Part shown: one piece after another, positions 35,850 to 44,990 of the stretch | Numbering within the stretch: position 1 is the first letter of the stretch | Layout: every line of letters starts with the position of its first letter | DNA from: Pseudocercospora fijiensis CIRAD86 | Taxonomy: Eukaryota > Ascomycota > Dothideomycetes > Mycosphaerellales > Mycosphaerellaceae | Length of the DNA stretch: 64,000 bases | Reading direction: 5' to 3' | Assembly (NCBI RefSeq): GCF_000340215.1 | Contig: NW_006921533.1 | Location: 3,026,273-3,090,272, forward strand | The notes under the pieces: generated by a model | What the model saw: the letters and a program-made list of their open reading frames with translations, nothing else | Told to the model about the DNA's origin: nothing | Databases searched by the model: none | Translations under genes and position numbers: made by a program

Positions 35850-37000
35850 TATAGAATCTAATATATACCGAATCCTTAAAGGTCTTACTCTATATTATTA
35901 AGTATACTATTAGGCATAGGAATACCTTAATAAGAATGCCCGCTAAGCTCTAGATAATAGTATAGAATATACGGAATACCTAGTATAACGTATAGTCGAT
36001 TAGCCTACTTCCGGATACGATAGCTATTCTAGAGGTAAACAAATTCGAGGACTTTATAACGTATAATTAGTATATAGATTGCAAGGAAGGCAATCCGATC
36101 CGCTAGCAATTTAGTATCGTATAGTAACTCGCGTAGTAACTTGTAGAAATAGCCTCTCTAGCTATTTAGTATAGGTACTTACTAACGCTACTATACCTTA
36201 ATCCGCTAGTTTATCTTACTCGTACCGCATTTAAAGCAGTCCTCGAAGGCGAGCGGTTGTTCTTATTCTAGGTTACTACGAGTCGTAAGGCGAGTCTTAT
36301 AGTAAGCGTCCGCGGCTAGAATCGTTTCTACCCTACGGTCTAATCGAATAATCTATAGTATTATACTACTATTCCGGATCGTTATAAGGTATTAAGCTAG
36401 TATAGAGACAGCTATCCGGCTAGTAATACCTATATAGATCTAGATAATATAACGCGAGTAAATATTAATCGCTACGTAGATCTATATTCCCTAATACTCG
36501 AATTTATAGTAAGTATCTATTAATATTACGTAACTAGGGCCGGGTATAATAATCGCTCTATAGTACTTTCGCGCCCGCTCGCGGCGGACTCGTAACCCTT
36601 TAGGATTTAGTAAGGAAGCTATACGATATAGCCGATCTCTACTAATAATATTATATTTAGACCTAATATAGGTATATAGGTACTATCGGCTAAAGGACTC
36701 TACTATAGACTTCTCGAGCTCTTCCTATAAGACCTCTACTATCTATTCTTCCGCTTCTATCTATCTATCTATTAATAATGCCTTCTTTAATCTAAGCTCT
36801 TAACGTATCCGTTAATACCTCCGCTAGCTAATCTTAAACCTATCTGCCTATAGTACTCGAACCGCCTCTTTATTAGTTAACCGTAGAACGTAGAAGGTAT
36901 ATACGATCCGGATCTTTAGTACCTTAATATCGTTAACTCGGTAATAGTAAGTAGAGTAGCTATAATTAATATTCTACTCTTTAAGCCTTCGTTTAAGTAT
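35850..37000 (-). pseudogene. X1 integrase-like transposase (decayed)
   Basis: Minus-strand frame of about 385 codons with only RIP-type stops. In order: an HTH-like N-terminal region with RLKKALLIDR; a linker with NPKGLRVRRERARKYYRA; then a catalytic core in which YVILIDTYYKFEY (first Asp, about 36.52 kb), SRYII, YIGITSRIAVSILA and IIRLDRR (second Asp, about 36.33 kb) line up with the integrase-core pattern of fungal rve/rva proteins. The end region reads CFKCGTSKIN, TAA, RIK (about 36.2 kb), where related proteins have GTS.NQRIE with the catalytic Glu. Here Glu would be Lys by TpG-to-TpA. A hydrophobic segment follows (ADRIAFLAIYILIIRYKVLE). Role: presumed transposase of X. X2 carries a truncated copy. 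Confidence 0.68.
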
Positions 37001-37219
37001 ATTAAGGGATATCTAACAACCGGTCTCCTATATAAGGTACTATACGATTGCTTCCCGTATAGTACTACTATAAACTTAAGATATTATCTAAGCCTTCTAT
37101 AGCGATAAATCGATATATAGAGGCATTCTACGAGTTAATAGCGAGTATATTACGAGTCGTAGAAGGTCAAACACGAAGAATTAGGTAGTAATAGCGGTAA
37201 GAGGTATAAGAAACCCCGC

Positions 37220-37250
37220 ATTGAGCCTCTGGTATGTATAGGCCTCCCTA
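37220..37250 (-). repeat. X1 right terminal inverted repeat
   Basis: On the plus strand it ends GGCCTCCCTA; inverted it starts TAGGGAGGCCTATACATACC. It matches 43222-43252 of X2. TSD TGTTTG follows at 37251-37256. Confidence 0.85.
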
Positions 37251-37420
37251 TGTTTGCCTGTCTGCACGTGCTTACGTGGAAAAGTCTCGATCGCCGGAAT
37301 CACATCTTGACCAGCACAATCTACACCGGCGCCCATACGTTTGCTCGCCTGCTTCCGGAGCGATGATACCAAGTTGAGGCCGCCTCTGCCGATCAGAGGA
37401 GTGTCTCCGTCGCCGCCGAC
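37251..37420 (+). promoter_or_regulatory. Residual divergent promoter of the PPR/acid phosphatase pair
   Basis: 170 bp of normal composition between the X1 TSD and the phosphatase ATG. With X1 removed, only about 180 bp would separate this ATG from the first PPR Met. X1 therefore split a compact bidirectional promoter. No TATA box is evident. Confidence 0.55.
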
Positions 37421-38926
37421 ATGACCACTCTCCAGCCACGACCGCCGTACAGCGAGGACGAGCTGAAGCACCTCTATCCCTCCACCCTCGAATTGCAGCA
37501 AGTCCAGATCATCCTTCGCCACGGAGAGCGGACGCCCGTCTCCGCTCGCTTCAAGAATGCTGGCCTGCACGGCACATGGCCTTACTGCAGTGCAGCACAC
37601 CAGCTCAAGGCAGCGATTCTTGCTGCTGATGGCTCGTGGGACTCGCTTGCATGGAAGAGGCGACTGGAGACGTTCGCTTCGAACGACACGCCCAAGTTGG
37701 CTACGGGACCTCATAGCGAGGTGGACGGAGTTTGCCTGCCCGGCGAGCTCACTGACAGAGGTCGCGAGACCACTCTGGCTCTCGGCCAGCGCATGCGCAC
37801 GCTCTACGTCAACCAGCTAGCATTCCTGCCCAAATGCTTGGACGAGCAGTCGGCCGCGCAAGTCAGCCTCAGAGCTACCCTGATCCAACGTGCGTTGGAG
37901 AGCGTGCAGCAAGCCTTTACCGGCTTGTATCCATCTGCCTCGCGATCACCGGGCATGCTGCCGCCTGCTATCGTGCAGAGGTCAATGCAAGATGAGACTC
38001 TCTTCCCAAACGAAGGAGGCTGTGCAAGATTCGCAGAACTGTCACATCAGTTCGCAGACCGCGCCGCGAAGCTGTGGAACGACTCTCCGGAGATGAAGTA
38101 TATCAACAAGAAGGTCGGGAAATGGATGCCCAAGGACAGTCCTGTCGCCAAAGTTGACTCACATCCAAGGTTATCTGGACTCATGGATACCATCAATGCC
38201 ACTCTTGCCCATGGTCAGGCTACCCGACTGCCATCAGAATTCTACGACGAGACTGTGCGTGCCAACATTGACAGAATTTGCGTGGAAGAATGGTTCGCCG
38301 GCTATCAAGAGACCAACGAGTACCGCAAGCTTGGCATTGGTGCCCTTCTAGCTGATCTGACCCTACGAATGGTCGAGCACACTATTGGCCATCCCAACGA
38401 AGGGCAAGATAGGCCGCTGAAGATGGGCCTTTCTGGCTGCCACGACACCACAATCGCAGCCACCTTGGCAGCCCTAGGCGCTTTCCATCATGAGAAAGAT
38501 AAGTGGCCGAATTTCACTTCGTCAATTGCTTTCGAACTCTTCAAGTCTAAAGACGCCGCCTCACCTGCTGGTGCAGTGTGGCCCAGCAAAGAGAAGTCAT
38601 GGTGGTACTCGCTCATGTCTCCACCAAAAGTTCCAGCAGACGTCGCTGCCCGTGAACCGCTGGCAAGCATGCCACAATCCACGAGACAGAAACTCGACGG
38701 ACACTTTGTCCGTCTACGCTACAATGACAAGCCTGTGAATTTGCCCTTCTGTAAATCTCCCGGCCGACATTTAGAGGGCGACGAGAGCTTTTGCACTCTT
38801 GCTGCGTTCAAGGAGGCCGCGGACATGATTACACCCATGGATTGGAAAGCAGAGTGCAAGAGCAATCTGGGTACATCTGCTTTCCCTGACAAGTTGCAGC
38901 CTCCGCCGGGGATTTCTGCGCAGTGA
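37421..38926 (+). CDS. Histidine acid phosphatase family protein
   Basis: 501 codons, no intron. Residues 33-39 are RHGERTP, the catalytic RHGxRxP box whose His is phosphorylated, and residues 341-342 are the HD pair (SGCHDTTIAATL) that supplies the proton donor. Length and order fit branch-2 histidine phosphatases (acid phosphatases, lysophosphatidate phosphatases, phytase relatives). The N-terminus (MTTLQPRPPYSEDELKHLYP) is hydrophilic with no signal peptide, so an intracellular or organellar enzyme is more likely than a secreted phytase. The substrate cannot be read from sequence. It converges with the antiporter gene across a 361-bp spacer, and its 5' flank is truncated by X1. Confidence 0.88.
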   Translation: MTTLQPRPPYSEDELKHLYPSTLELQQVQIILRHGERTPVSARFKNAGLHGTWPYCSAAHQLKAAILAADGSWDSLAWKRRLETFASNDTPKLATGPHSEVDGVCLPGELTDRGRETTLALGQRMRTLYVNQLAFLPKCLDEQSAAQVSLRATLIQRALESVQQAFTGLYPSASRSPGMLPPAIVQRSMQDETLFPNEGGCARFAELSHQFADRAAKLWNDSPEMKYINKKVGKWMPKDSPVAKVDSHPRLSGLMDTINATLAHGQATRLPSEFYDETVRANIDRICVEEWFAGYQETNEYRKLGIGALLADLTLRMVEHTIGHPNEGQDRPLKMGLSGCHDTTIAATLAALGAFHHEKDKWPNFTSSIAFELFKSKDAASPAGAVWPSKEKSWWYSLMSPPKVPADVAAREPLASMPQSTRQKLDGHFVRLRYNDKPVNLPFCKSPGRHLEGDESFCTLAAFKEAADMITPMDWKAECKSNLGTSAFPDKLQPPPGISAQ

Positions 38927-39287
38927 GGCTCGTGAGATGGAGGCACGAAAAGGTATGGTCATGGGTATAGATAGACATTACTGGGCTATAGAAGATTTCA
39001 CTCATAGATGAATGGATGAGCACACACACACACACACACCCCACACACACACACATCTACGTTCCTCTCATTCCACTAGATCAGCTGAAGGACTTTTTGC
39101 GAATTCAAACTGGAAATGACACGGTACTCGATTTGCTAACGAATAAGCCATTATCACTGGTATCACTATGCAACTTCAACAAATATCCCATATGTACATT
39201 GCTCGCCGAATGCTGCCTGCGCTATGCATGAATAAATGACAGCGCAAGTAATTAATCCCGCCCAGACATCAAGCTCATTACAACCGT
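38927..39287. other. Convergent 3' intergenic region
   Basis: Spacer between the phosphatase and antiporter stop codons. It contains a CA microsatellite (39021-39055). No further gene is seen. Confidence 0.6.
39021..39055. repeat. CA dinucleotide microsatellite
   Basis: Two runs of alternating CA separated by CCC. It is notable as intact CpA beside RIP-mutated blocks, showing that RIP did not reach here. Confidence 0.9.
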
Positions 39288-42200
39288 CTATCGTTCCCTA
39301 CCTCTATCCTGGCCCCATCTCAAAGCACTCTGCCTAGGCCTTTGTTGCTGGTCCTGTGATTGCGGTTGCGGCTGGTCCGCAAAACGAATGTTCTGCCGTG
39401 GTGTCGGCTGTCTCGGCGAATCAGATTCTTCGGAATCACTATCCGCCTCCCTCGTGATACCTAAAGCGCCCTCTCTCCTTCGTCGCTCGGCTGCTGTTTC
39501 ACCTTCGCTGATATTGCGAGAGTGTTTATGTGAAGTCGAGCTCGAGGCCTTTGGCGGCACGCGTTCCGTCCCATCATCGTCCGAGTCCTCTTCTGTGGTC
39601 TGACGTTCCAGCGCTAATCTTCTGCGTCGCTCTGCTGCAGTCTCACCCTCGTCTGACTGTTGCTTGCGACGTTTACCGATGTCTGACCGAAGGTCGTGGA
39701 ATGGGACCTCTTGGCCACTCGAGATGAGCTGAAGCTTGTTGGAGTCGTTGGTGTCAGCTCGCTCGATCGCGACCGTCCCTTCCTGTTCCTCTCCAGTCTC
39801 CGGATGCTCATGAACCACTGGCACAGATCCACGCAGTTGCTTTCCATAACCTTGCTGAATCTGGGCATAATCACGAGTCTCTTTTCTCGCTTCCCGCTTC
39901 ACGGTCTCGGGTGCATCGCTGTTCTCCACTGCTTGAACACGCGTCTTCGGATCCATGCCTTGGATGTGACTGATGAAATCGGCTTTGCTCATACGCCTAC
40001 CCCCAGTGGTGATAGTGAAGCGCACACGTTCATCATCATCAGCATCATCATCATTGCTAGCGGTGGGTTTCTTGTCCGCTGGGCCACTGGGAGGGCTTGC
40101 TGTGGAAGGACCTGGAGCGCCTGGCTCGACCTTGCCCTCCTTATGACCAAGACCAAGCATTTTACCCATGGTGCCAATTCGTTGTCTTGCCTTTTCAGTC
40201 TCTCCGGCAGTGCTTTGCTTTCGATCCGGTGCAGGGATGTCGTATTTCTTGATGACTTCGCCATCTTCGTCTTCAACAATGATAGTGTTGCCATATTGGT
40301 AGGCACGAGCAGGACCCCCTGATGCCTTCTTCTCTTCTTCCTTCGGGGGCTTCTCTGCCCGTCGTTTACGCACAGCCTCGCCAGTCATAGAAGTCATCTT
40401 GTTCAGTCCTGAACGCCAACCTTTGCCGGGCCTCTCGAGCTTCTCGAGCTCCTCTTTGCCTTCGCTCTCGATTTTCTTGACTTCCTCTGCGGCTTCGTGG
40501 CCTGGGTCACTATTTGGATCATCTTTGGTAGTAGCAACACCAGCGTTCAGATCGGCATGCTCTTTCCGCATTAGCCTCCGTCCCTCACGAGTCTCGCGTT
40601 CCTCTCGCTTTCTGGATCCTTGCTGTCCTCGACTCTGCTCAACGGCCAGCACATTGCCTTCATCATCTTCAAACACAGTTGCTTTCCCTTCTTCATAGAT
40701 CTCGCCAGCGCTGGCGTCGCGATCTTCCTCTGGGGAAGAGTCCTTCTCATCCGAGGGCGGATCGCTCTTGACGGCCAACGTGTCTGAGTCGCTTCGAGTC
40801 CATGGGCTTTCAGACTGTTCCACTTCATCTCGTTCTCTACGCGAGAGAGGCTTTATGGCAGATTCACTGACTGGGCCACCTGGACCACGCCCATATTCCC
40901 AACTCTTGGACTTCTTTGACCTGTGTCTGGAAGATGCTCGGCTTTGCGTACGACTTGGGTTATCTTCCTCCCTCTGTCGCCTCAAGAAAGGCACACCAGG
41001 AGCGATAGGCATACCGCTCGGAGTTGACTTCTCGTCGAGTGACTGCATAGACATTGAGCTCTTGGAGCGCGATTGAATGCGAGGAAGACGGTCTGTCCAA
41101 TTGATGCCTTCCTCGTTGCCCTTCGTGTATGACATGGTCAGAGTGAGGGTGTTTATGTGTTTTCCTAGCGTGAAAACGGCAATCGATGATCCATGAACAA
41201 CGATTGAGCAAATGACCAGGAATGTAGTCACCGGCCAGATCGTATATATGACGTTATATTCCGGTGTACTTTCCGGAGGAAGGGCTTTGAGTGGTGTTGT
41301 TGTGTCTGTCTCGAGCTCGGCCCTTGCGAGAATGGCGACGAAAATGGCCCCGACTCCGATTGGGCCAAAATGGCCGGCAAATAGTGCTTCTCTCCAAGTT
41401 TTGATGTCAGGAATAACTGGCTTGAGTAGCAGCATGATGGGGATGCGCCTGAATAGCAATACCAGAATTGCGATAACAACAAGCCTCCAAACATCGAGTC
41501 CAAGGTTGCCAGAGTTGTATTGCTCCCAGGGAATGATGGTTCCAAAGTATACGAAGAATGCCAAGTTTATCAGCAAGTCGATAACATTGGACACGTGCGA
41601 TTCCTCCGTCTTCTCAGTAAACCATCCGTCGTTACTGAATCCGACACCGCAGGCAAAGCCCACCAGAAGATCGTCCAAGCCAAGGATGGAACCGGAGCCG
41701 GCGCAGAACAGGGCCAAGACGAAGTAGAAGACCAGAAATGATTCTCGGTCGATGAGGTCACGCTCATGAGCAGCGCGAATAGCACGACGTGCGATGTAGC
41801 CAATACAGACGCCATAGAAAGCGCCAAAGACACACTCGTACAGGATGGTGTAGCAAAACCAATGATAGACGACTTCGCCAGCGTGCGGCCTGTAGTTGAT
41901 GATGTACAAAGCCAAGTAAATGAAGGGAAATGCCATACCATCGTTGCAGCCAGATTCTGCGGAAAGCAGATCTCGCAGATGCTTAGGCACTCGCTTTGCA
42001 AACTTGCCTTTTCCAACAACCGAAGAGGCCAGAACGGGGTCGGTAGCGGTAACGCAAGCTGCAAGCGCCAAGCTCTCGAGCCAGCTCAAATGTTGGTAAA
42101 AGAGTGCCCACACGAACAAGCTGGTCATCAGCCAGCCGAAGGTCATGACTGGGATCAGGAGAAAAGTGACTGATCGCCAATGGCGCTCCATGTAAGCCTT

Positions 42201-42473
42201 TGGCAATTCGACGCCCACAGCGAAACACTGTACCACAAGGACAATACGCGAGAATTCAAGAGTGATCTGGTCGACATTCCCCCATGTTCCTGGATCGATC
42301 AGATTTGCGGCGTGCGGACCGAAAATGATACCGCAAATCGTGGCCACTGTAGCCTCACCAATGTACAACCTCTCCTTGATGACAGACGAGCACAGCATGA
42401 ACAGACTCGTGAAGCCACCCAGGATGATGTAGACCAGGTGAGGCCTGTTGACGGACAACTGGTCCCAAGCCAT
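39288..42473 (-). CDS. NHA1: Nha1-type plasma-membrane Na+,K+/H+ antiporter
   Basis: 1061 codons, no intron. Residues 1 to about 430 form the CPA1 antiporter domain with about 12 hydrophobic segments. Residues 141-150 read VTATDPVLAS, and residues 171-180 read SAESGCNDGM with the ND ion-binding pair at 177-178. This fits yeast Nha1/SpSod2 proteins, which export Na+, Li+ and K+ in exchange for protons and so control salt tolerance, pH and membrane potential. The last 600 residues are a hydrophilic, low-complexity cytosolic tail rich in Ser, Glu, Arg and Lys, as usual for fungal Nha1. Inside it is the conserved-looking patch FISHIQGMDPKTRVQAVENS. The start at 42473 puts the first membrane segment at residues 12-30. 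Confidence 0.92.
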   Translation of the reverse strand: MAWDQLSVNRPHLVYIILGGFTSLFMLCSSVIKERLYIGEATVATICGIIFGPHAANLIDPGTWGNVDQITLEFSRIVLVVQCFAVGVELPKAYMERHWRSVTFLLIPVMTFGWLMTSLFVWALFYQHLSWLESLALAACVTATDPVLASSVVGKGKFAKRVPKHLRDLLSAESGCNDGMAFPFIYLALYIINYRPHAGEVVYHWFCYTILYECVFGAFYGVCIGYIARRAIRAAHERDLIDRESFLVFYFVLALFCAGSGSILGLDDLLVGFACGVGFSNDGWFTEKTEESHVSNVIDLLINLAFFVYFGTIIPWEQYNSGNLGLDVWRLVVIAILVLLFRRIPIMLLLKPVIPDIKTWREALFAGHFGPIGVGAIFVAILARAELETDTTTPLKALPPESTPEYNVIYTIWPVTTFLVICSIVVHGSSIAVFTLGKHINTLTLTMSYTKGNEEGINWTDRLPRIQSRSKSSMSMQSLDEKSTPSGMPIAPGVPFLRRQREEDNPSRTQSRASSRHRSKKSKSWEYGRGPGGPVSESAIKPLSRRERDEVEQSESPWTRSDSDTLAVKSDPPSDEKDSSPEEDRDASAGEIYEEGKATVFEDDEGNVLAVEQSRGQQGSRKREERETREGRRLMRKEHADLNAGVATTKDDPNSDPGHEAAEEVKKIESEGKEELEKLERPGKGWRSGLNKMTSMTGEAVRKRRAEKPPKEEEKKASGGPARAYQYGNTIIVEDEDGEVIKKYDIPAPDRKQSTAGETEKARQRIGTMGKMLGLGHKEGKVEPGAPGPSTASPPSGPADKKPTASNDDDADDDERVRFTITTGGRRMSKADFISHIQGMDPKTRVQAVENSDAPETVKREARKETRDYAQIQQGYGKQLRGSVPVVHEHPETGEEQEGTVAIERADTNDSNKLQLISSGQEVPFHDLRSDIGKRRKQQSDEGETAAERRRRLALERQTTEEDSDDDGTERVPPKASSSTSHKHSRNISEGETAAERRRREGALGITREADSDSEESDSPRQPTPRQNIRFADQPQPQSQDQQQRPRQSALRWGQDRGRER

Positions 42474-43215
42474 GGCGAAGGATGTATAGCGATCGCTCTC
42501 TACTTAGGGAAGTGTATTGATAACTCTTGACTCCTGTTCGTATCTGTTCGTGGCAGCTAGCGAGCCGGTCGGACGTCGAAGGTCTGGGCGGCGTCGGCCT
42601 GGCGTCGGTCGAAAGAAGAGTGTGAGACAGTGGTTGAATGCATGCATGCAGGACAGTGGTGGCGCGCAGTCGCGGCTCGCGAAGTGGCCCAGATGGCGAG
42701 ATGGAGTGGTGGCGTGGCAGAGCAGAGCGGAGCAGAGCAAGAGTGATGAAGGAGGACAAGAATTCAGCGAAGAATGTCAAGCCTCTCTTGTCGCGCGGTC
42801 AAGGTGTGCCAAGCGCAGTGCCGATCCGATGGAGCCTTGGAGGCGTTTGGTGGGCATGTATTTCTCGGCGCGACGTCAGATGTCGCGATATGCTGCAAGG
42901 TATATATGTCTCCGACTCTCCGCCGCTCTGCCGAAGCGAGCGAAGCAATTGAGTACAGTAGTATTGGCGCCGAGGCGGCGCTGGGCGTGCAGAGTGCGGG
43001 CGTGAGCGTTGGCGTTGGCGTTGGCGTTGGCGGTCGACGCTGTGGTGATGCACAGCAGCTGCTGCTGATGCTGATCGCGATCCTTCACCAACCACGCAAG
43101 CACGCATTGATCGCATTGATGGGCGGGCGACAGCTTATGTGCATGTGGGTACAACCCTTGACCCTGGCCCCCCACCACTGCTGCGGAACGTCACTTTCTT
43201 CTCCGCTGTCGTCGC
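42474..43215 (-). promoter_or_regulatory. Upstream region of NHA1
   Basis: 742 bp of normal composition up to the X2 TSD. It contains TGCATGCATGCA (near 42641), a TATATAT stretch (about 42900) and a (GGCGTT) repeat (43006-43033). It was once part of the spacer shared with NCS2. Short ORFs here look like chance frames. Confidence 0.5.
43006..43033. repeat. GGCGTT hexanucleotide repeat
   Basis: Four tandem units with a partial fifth, upstream of NHA1. Confidence 0.9.
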
Positions 43216-43221
43216 ACTAAC

Positions 43222-43252
43222 TAGGGAGGCCTATATATACTAGAGGCTCGAT
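43222..43252 (+). repeat. X2 left terminal inverted repeat
   Basis: Matches the inverse of 37220-37250 with RIP-type changes (TATATACT for TACATACC). Continues GATGCGGGGTTTCTTA, as X1 does. Confidence 0.82.
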
Positions 43253-43416
43253 GCGGGGTTTCTTACACTTCTTACCGCTATAACTACCTAATTTTCTTAT
43301 ATAAAACCTTCTAGGACTCGTACTATACTCGCTATCGACTCGTAGAATGCCTAAGGCCTCTACGTATTAGTTTATTACTATAGAAGGCTTAGATAATATC
43401 TTAAGTCTATAGCGGT

Positions 43417-43612
43417 TATAAGAAGGGTTATATTAGTAGGTAGATAGGATAGTAGTAGGTATAGTAGTATTCGATAAGAATCTAAGAGGAGAGAGAGGAA
43501 GGTAGGTAAGTTAGCCTAACGCTAAGCGCTAAGCCCTATCTAAGGCATCGAGACCCTAGCCTTACTCGGCCTAGTTATATACTAATTACGTATAGTCTCT
43601 TTAGACCTAATA
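43417..43612. repeat. Solo Gypsy-B LTR in X2
   Basis: 196 bp, starting TATAAGAAGGG and ending CCTAATA. It is flanked by TSD GCGGT (43412-43416 and 43613-43617). The empty site is visible in X1 (inverse of about 37.07 kb), which confirms the borders. It is a product of LTR-LTR recombination. Confidence 0.9.
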
Positions 43613-43629
43613 GCGGTACTATATAAGAA

Positions 43630-44331
43630 GTAATCGTATAGTACCTTATATAGGAGACTAGTTATTAGATATCCCTTAATATACTTAAGCGAAGGCTTAA
43701 AGAGTAGAATATTAATTATAGCTAGTATACTTACTATTACTACGTTAAGGATATCGAGATACTAAAGATCCGGATCGTATATATCTTCTATATTCTATAG
43801 TTTACTAATAAAGAGGCGGTTCGAGTACTATAGATAGATAGGTTTAAGATTCGCTTATAGAGATATTAATAGATACGTTAAGAGCTTAGATTAAAGAAGG
43901 CATTACTAATAGATAGATAGAGTAGATAGTAGAGATCTTATAGAAAGAGCTCGAGAAGTCTATAGTAGAGTCCTTTAGCCGATAGTATCTATATACCTAT
44001 ATTAGGTCTAAATATAATATTATTAGTAGAGATCCGCTATATTATATAGCTTCCTTACTAGATCCTAAAGAATTACGAGTCTACTATAAGTAGGCGCGAG
44101 AGTACTATAGAGTAATTATTATACCTAGCCCTCGTTACGTAATATTAATAGATACTTACTATAAATTCGAGTATTAGGGAATATAGATCTACGTAGCGAT
44201 TAGTAGTACTTACTCGCGTTATATTATCTAGATCTATATAGGTATTACTAGCCGGATAGCTATCTCTATACTAGCTTAATACCTTATAACGATCCGGAAT
44301 AGTAGTATAATACTATAGATTATCCGATTAG
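43630..44331 (+). pseudogene. X2 transposase fragment, N-terminal and core part
   Basis: Collinear with the X1 transposase but on the plus strand. The first-Asp motif (VILIDTYYKFEY) is at about 44140-44175, followed by SRYII and YIGITSRIA. It is interrupted at 44331 by Gypsy-C and resumes at 49473. Many RIP-type stops. Confidence 0.68.
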
Positions 44332-44474
44332 TAACACGGGCGAGAGGGCAGCGAGGTAGGTGTCACGTGATTAGATTGTTAAACTGTCTGTAACGAGGGA
44401 AGGAAGCGTAAAAGGCACGCTCCTATCTACCCTACTTAGTGCCTTAGGTAGCCTCGACAGCTAGCACTATAACA
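44332..44474 (-). repeat. Gypsy-C 3' LTR
   Basis: 143 bp, matches 49330-49472. This copy keeps more CpA/TpG dinucleotides (for example TGTCACGTGA, CTGTCTGT) than its partner. Confidence 0.92.
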
Positions 44475-44990
44475 CATCCCCTCGTTTAAAGTGCGTTTAC
44501 GCCGGAAGCGTATATACTAATGTCCGGTATTATGTCTATTAAGTCGTTATACCGACCGCGGCAGTAACGACGTAGTCACTAAGCTCCTTCTAATGTAATA
44601 TAGTAGGCAATACGTTTACTCGGATCTAGGGTATCTACTATAGTCGACTCGAGAAGGTACGTAAAGCAAGTAACCGCTAGCGCGAAAGCATCGGCTAGCG
44701 TAGATAATCGCGAAAGCATCGGTTATCTAGTAGAACGCGAAAGCATCGGTCTACGATAGCGCTAATTAGGGGTGATCTTCTTTCGTACTAGGGGACTAGG
44801 CGAGGACTATCTATTATCCGACGTATATCTATTATCCTTTAGTCGGCAGGTTTATCTAATAACGAGCTCTTTAGTGCCTTCTTTAGGTAACTATCCCTCT
44901 AGCGGCTTGTACCTATATAGCTTCGGAGCCTTAGGGTTCCTATAATAGAAGTCCGCTACTACGTCTGCTATATCGCGTATAATCTCCTCT
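44475..44990 (-). other. Gypsy-C 3' untranslated region
   Basis: From the chromodomain end to the 3' LTR. It holds the polypurine tract and a three-hairpin array (44676-44754). No other ORF. Confidence 0.6.
44676..44754 (-). other. Array of three hairpins with invariant loops and variable stems
   Basis: Three adjacent units share the plus-strand core CGCGAAAGCATCGG (at 44681, 44709 and 44736). Stems differ but each is self-complementary: GCTAGC with GCTAGC (44676-44681/44694-44699); TAGATAA with TTATCTA (44701-44707/44723-44729); GTAGA with TCTAC (44730-44734/44750-44754). In element RNA (minus strand) the loop core is CCGATGCTTTCGCG. Compensating stems with a fixed loop indicate selected RNA or DNA structure in the 3' UTR of Gypsy-C. 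Confidence 0.75.

Larger units (their letters stand above)
4370..37250 (-). mobile_element. X1: TIR transposon with integrase-like transposase, split by nested Gypsy-B
   Basis: The two ends are 31-bp imperfect terminal inverted repeats sharing CTATACATACCAGAGGCTCA, flanked by a perfect 6-bp TSD TGTTTG (4364-4369 and 37251-37256). Removing Gypsy-B and one copy of its TSD leaves about 4.0 kb. The minus strand encodes a decayed integrase-core transposase (about 35850-37000); two further decayed ORFs lie in 4690-6538. The copy at 43222-62504 is related, inverted and shorter, and it confirms both termini. A retroviral-integrase (rve) type enzyme in a small TIR element with 6-bp TSDs is unusual. 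The superfamily assignment is inference. All internal sequence is RIP-mutated. Confidence 0.82.

Noticed and set aside
42355..43220. Several overlapping frames upstream of NHA1
   Set aside because: They overlap on both strands, have unnatural composition and no family resemblance; best seen as chance ORFs in a GC-rich promoter region.
44676..44754. The repeated hairpins as a CRISPR array
   Set aside because: Repeats are too short and adjacent, without unique spacers of uniform length, and the host is a eukaryote. The varying parts are stems that pair with each other.
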